Below, piece by piece: positions 61,098 through 64,000 of a stretch of 64,000 nt of DNA. The DNA comes from Adenanthera pavonina. Taxonomy: Eukaryota; Streptophyta; Magnoliopsida; Fabales; Fabaceae. The number at the start of each line of letters is the position of its first letter. The stretch's first letter is position 1. The notes under the pieces are model-generated. The model ran no database searches. It worked only from the letters and a program-made list of their open reading frames with translations, and was not told where the DNA came from. Made by a program: the position numbers and the translations under genes. The DNA lies in assembly GCA_026686845.1 (NCBI GenBank), contig JAIVEN010000004.1, positions 16,276,827-16,340,826 of the forward strand, in the 5' to 3' direction.

Positions 61098-62613
61098 TTA
61101 CAATTCATTGGGATTTACCATACCCAATTCTCTTCTGATTTTACAATGTCTATCTTCTGAAAGTGGCTTTGTCAGAATGTCAACAACTTAATCCTCAGTT
61201 GGGATGTATTCTAATCTGATTTCTCCTTTGAGAATATGATCCCTTATAAAGTGATGCCTAACTTCAATATGCTTTGTCCTTGAGTGCATGATAGGATTCT
61301 TTGTTATGTTAATAGCACTTTGGTTGTCACACATTATTGGTATTTCTTTTATCTCAACCTCAAGATCTTCAAGTTGCTGCTTCATCCATATAACTTGAGC
61401 ACAACAGCTACCAGCTGCAACATATTCAACTTCTGTAGTGGATAAAGCCATGCTGTTTTGCTTCTTGCTGAACCATGACACCAGTGATCCTCCAAGGAAC
61501 TAACACGTTCCACTTGTGATTTTTCTATCAGTTTTGGATCCAGCAAAGTCAGCATTAGTGTATCCAACGAGATCTTCACCATTGCCCTTTGGGTACCAAT
61601 TTGGGTACCAAAGTCCCATTTGTGAAGTTCCAATTAAATATCTAAAGATGCGTTTCACAGCAGTTGCATGGATTTCATTGGGACATGATTGTAACCTTGC
61701 ACACATACAGACACTGAACATGATGTCAAGCCTGCTGGCAGTTAGGTATAGCAGAGATCCAATCATTCTTCTGTATTGGGTTATGTCAAAGGTTTTTCCT
61801 CATTTATCTATGTCAAGCTTAGTTGCCATAGCCATAGGAGTTCCCATTGGCTTGGCTTTTTCCAAGCCAAACTTTTTCAGCAGCTTTTTCAGATATTTTG
61901 ATTGGTTGAGGAAGATACCATCATCACATTACTTAATTTGCAGTCCAAGGAAGAAATTAAGCTCACCCATCATTGAGATTTTGAACTCACCTTGCATTAG
62001 CTTAGAGAAATTCTTGCAAAGAGATTCATTAGTGGCACCAAATATAATATCATCAACATAAATTTGAACAATAAGTAAATCTTTATTTTCTTTCTTAGTG
62101 AAAAAAGTAGTATCTACTTTTCCTCTATTGAATCCCTTTTCAGTTAGAAAGTTACTTAATCTTTCATACCATGCTCTAGGAGCTTATTTTAAACAGTAAA
62201 GAGCTTTCTTTAGTTTATAAACATGGTTCGATTTTGTAGCATTCTTAAAGCTTGGAGGTTGATCTACATAAACTTCTTCCATGACATATCTATTCAGAAA
62301 AGCACTTTTCACATCCATTTTATATAACATTATGTTTTTCATGCATGCATATGCCAACAGGATTCTAATTGCTTCTAATCTTGCAACTGGAGCAAAGGTC
62401 TCTTCAAAATCAATATCTTCTTCTTGATTATATCCTTTGGCAACTAGTCTTGCTTTATTTCTTATTATTGTTCCAGATTCATCAAGTTTATTTCTAAAGA
62501 CCCATTTAGTGCCAATAATAGGGTGATTTTTAGGTCTAAGCACTAAATCTCAAACTTGATTTCTTTCAAACTGATTTAATTCATCTTGTATGGCCAGAAT
62601 CCAATATTCATCA
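61098..62613 (-). pseudogene. pol: 3' part of pol of Sire-D (RT and RNase H)
   Basis: The stop codon is at 61098-61100. RNase H (61188-61481) has FSKKQNSMALSTTEVEYVA and CDNQSAINITKNP. The RT part has MIGSLLYLTASRLDIMFS (61500-61766), YVDD at about 62045, and WVFRNKLDES with YKMDVKSAFLNRYVMEEVYVD (62184-62543). A 12-base local duplication (TTGGGTACCAAT/TTGGGTACCAAA, about 61590-61610) adds four residues. Protease, integrase and the start of RT are absent because of the deletion. Confidence 0.88.
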
Positions 62614-63019
62614 GAAAGGGCTCTTGTCAGACTCACATCAAAGTTTGAATTTCTGCACTCAAAGTTCGTCTGTCAAAGGAGTCTCTTTTCTGACTAATTG
62701 ATTTTCAATTCAAAATTCGAATTTCAAAAACCAAAGTTCGAATTTTAATAGCAACAGATCAACTTTAAACCTTTAAACTTCGTTTGTTAGTGGGTGGTTT
62801 TCAAGTATTTCATGAATTAACACGGAATCATCTTTCTAAATCCATTCTTTTGCCAATTCAAAGTCTTTTACTCAAAATAAGCATTGTGAGAGTTTCTATA
62901 TCTAATCTTGTGCAGATTTTTCTTGGATTTCTTCATTTGGGATCTTCTATGCACCTTTGATAGCTTCTTTCCAAGCTCTAGAAGGTTGATTTGAAATTAT
63001 CAAAACATTTGATTCAACA
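62611..63019 (-). repeat. Remnant of the 5' LTR of Sire-D
   Basis: About 400 bp corresponding to 9355-9763 of the Sire-A LTR, ending GATTCAACA and followed by target copy GACTT. Confidence 0.9.
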
Positions 63020-63036
63020 GACTTGACTACATGCAG

Positions 63037-63547
63037 TTCATAAATGAAAACATAAGGGTCGCAAATATAGCTCTAGGAATCTTCAGAAAGGCACTGAGGG
63101 ACATTAATTTCAAGGGTACGTGAGTTGTGATCAGTATATCATACTTAGCCTTTTATTTTATGCACCATATCTAACTACGTTATATCATTGGATGTGCATT
63201 TCAGGATATACCATACTTGCAGGTTGGGCAGTCATGGTATGCCCCCTAGCTGTACACATAAACCCTGCAATTTATACGAATCCTCTTTCTTTCAATCCAT
63301 GGAGATGGGAGGTACATCAAAATTTAAACTTAATATCTCATATTTTTTAGCTTCTAGAGTTATTGAACTACTCTATCTTCAGTAAACCAAGCCCCTAAAA
63401 AAAATAAAATAAAATGATGTTACTGCTACCAGGGAATCGAAACAAATATTGCATCAAAACATTTCATGGCTTTGGGTCGAGGCATGAGATTTTGTGTTGG
63501 AGCCGATTTCGCTAAGGTTCAGATAGCTATCTTTCTTCATTGCTTGG
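63037..63547 (+). pseudogene. CYP87A: P450 exons 6-8 (3' half of the pseudogene)
   Basis: Exon 6 (63037-63115, FINENIRVANIALGIFRKALRD) supplies the K-helix ExxR pair. Exon 7 (63205-63311, GYTILAGWAVMVCPLAVH to FNPWRWE) is open. Exon 8 (63433 on) contains the haem-cysteine loop and is open up to LHCL, where LTR-H begins at 63548. Introns of 89 and 121 bp have GT-AG ends. This half has no stop codon; the damage is the haem-loop Phe-to-Leu and Gly-to-Arg changes and the truncation. Confidence 0.88.
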
Positions 63548-64000
63548 TGTAACACCTTACTTCTTGACACCTCCTGATTTGACCAAAAACTTCAATCATT
63601 TAACCAAACATAACCCCCAATACCTTAAAACAACTATCTAATGCCTCAACACAGTGGAAACAACCTTAAAACCACTAAGACTGGGCTGGGGCCGCAGTTG
63701 ATACAGTACTGCCACGGCTCCGGCCTTCCCTGCTTCTACATTCCCTCTGGATTCGCTGGCGCGGTGGCCTGGACTCTGGAGCTGCGACGCCCCATACTGA
63801 TATCCCATATCAGCAATTTCCACATTCTGGGGCCAACTTCCAGCGCGCATAACTTTATGCTCTGACCTCCGATTAACTTGATTCCAACTCCTACAAGTCA
63901 ATCTAGTCCCCATCTATCCAAAGACACCACTTACCTCAATCTAACTCCGTATGGAGATTCTGGACCCTTAACACTATTTTGGCCACTTAATGACCAAAAC
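63548..64000 (+). mobile_element. LTR-H: left end of another long-LTR retrotransposon, running off the window
   Basis: P450 coding stops mid-codon at 63547 and sequence starting TGTAACACCTTACTT follows. These are the same first 15 bases as the 2.9-kb unit at 48046, after which the two diverge. The expected target copy is CTTGG (63543-63547); its partner is outside the window. The segment is richer in GC than its surroundings around 63680-63800. Confidence 0.7.

Larger units (their letters stand above)
54354..63019 (-). mobile_element. Sire-D: Sirevirus-like element in the P450 intron, internally deleted
   Basis: Left LTR 54354-56010, partial right LTR to 63019, and a perfect target duplication GACTT (54349-54353 and 63020-63024). 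On the minus strand it keeps the end of pol, the spacer, the additional ORF and the polypurine tracts. A deletion removed the first half of pol, all of gag, the primer site and most of the 5' LTR; pol jumps directly into LTR sequence at about 62611-62614. A solo LTR of the same family lies inside its additional ORF. Confidence 0.93.
52846..63547 (+). pseudogene. CYP87A: CYP87A-type cytochrome P450 pseudogene, split by Sire-D and cut by LTR-H
   Basis: The CYP87 family hydroxylates steroid or triterpenoid-like substrates at the ER membrane; the exact substrate here is unknown. Eight exons are traceable: 52846-53041, 53181-53503, 53572-53720, 53825-54076, 54188-54277, 63037-63115, 63205-63311 and 63433-63547. 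Hallmarks: N-terminal hydrophobic anchor with LPPGSMGLPLLGE; FQSWYPDTFTEIFG; I-helix ASFETTS; K-helix ENIR; FNPWRWE; and the haem loop. The first phenylalanine of the haem loop is replaced: LGRGMRFCVG, with the cysteine kept at 63493-63495. Lesions: start region out of frame, TAA at 53182-53184, one-base shift near 53330, TAG at 53456, one-base loss in exon 3, GC instead of GT at the exon 4 donor. The C-terminus after LHCL is lost. Confidence 0.9.

Noticed and set aside
63638..63913. Open frames of 74-91 residues on both strands near the right edge
   Set aside because: They lie within the LTR-H sequence, in a GC-richer patch where chance frames are longer; no domain is visible.

Overview
This is nuclear DNA from a flowering plant, probably a eudicot. 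It is AT-rich with long introns and intergenic DNA, and it is built mostly from nested LTR retrotransposons around one plant cytochrome P450 gene. I see no intact host gene, no tRNA or rRNA gene and no CRISPR array. The species cannot be named from the sequence.

Layout. (1) 1-16572: two minus-strand Sirevirus-like Ty1/copia elements. Sire-A (1-9763, running off the left edge) is nested in Sire-B (9764-16572, whose other end is also off the window). (2) 17194-36825: a PIF/Harbinger-like DNA transposon with terminal inverted repeats, a TAA target duplication, a decayed DDE transposase and a decayed Myb/SANT-like partner, both on the minus strand. Inside it lies Sire-C (17774-29906), a complete and recent plus-strand Sirevirus-like element with matching LTRs and a perfect 5-bp target duplication. 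A diverged repeat of about 190 bp flanks the Harbinger element on both sides. (3) 37021-40600: AT-rich DNA with a very degenerate tandem repeat of roughly 365 bp. (4) 40606-46496: an older minus-strand copia element of another lineage (TSD TATCA), followed by a TRIM-like miniature LTR element. (5) 48046-50973: a 2.9-kb solo-LTR-like unit (TSD CTTAT). (6) 52846-63547: a CYP87A-type P450 pseudogene of at least eight exons. Its fifth intron holds Sire-D (54354-63019, minus strand), which has a large internal deletion and itself contains a plus-strand solo LTR (56819-58425). Its eighth exon is cut by yet another LTR, which starts at 63548 and runs off the right edge.

The Sirevirus-like elements share one plan: LTR (TG...CA, TATAAATA box), a primer-binding site for initiator tRNA-Met, gag with two CCHC knuckles, pol (protease, integrase, reverse transcriptase, RNase H) in a different frame from gag, a spacer of about 1 kb, an additional sense-strand ORF of unknown function, several polypurine tracts, and the second LTR. 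No copy in the window has all its frames open. Even the young Sire-C carries two nonsense codons and one frameshift.

The signals most worth a second look are: the dense two-motif array with about 66-bp and 197-bp periodicity in the Sirevirus-like LTRs; a conserved gag-pol frame break with a splice-acceptor-like motif; the extra ORF; the layered record of P450 destruction; and several newly delimited repeats. Percentages and counts are by eye.
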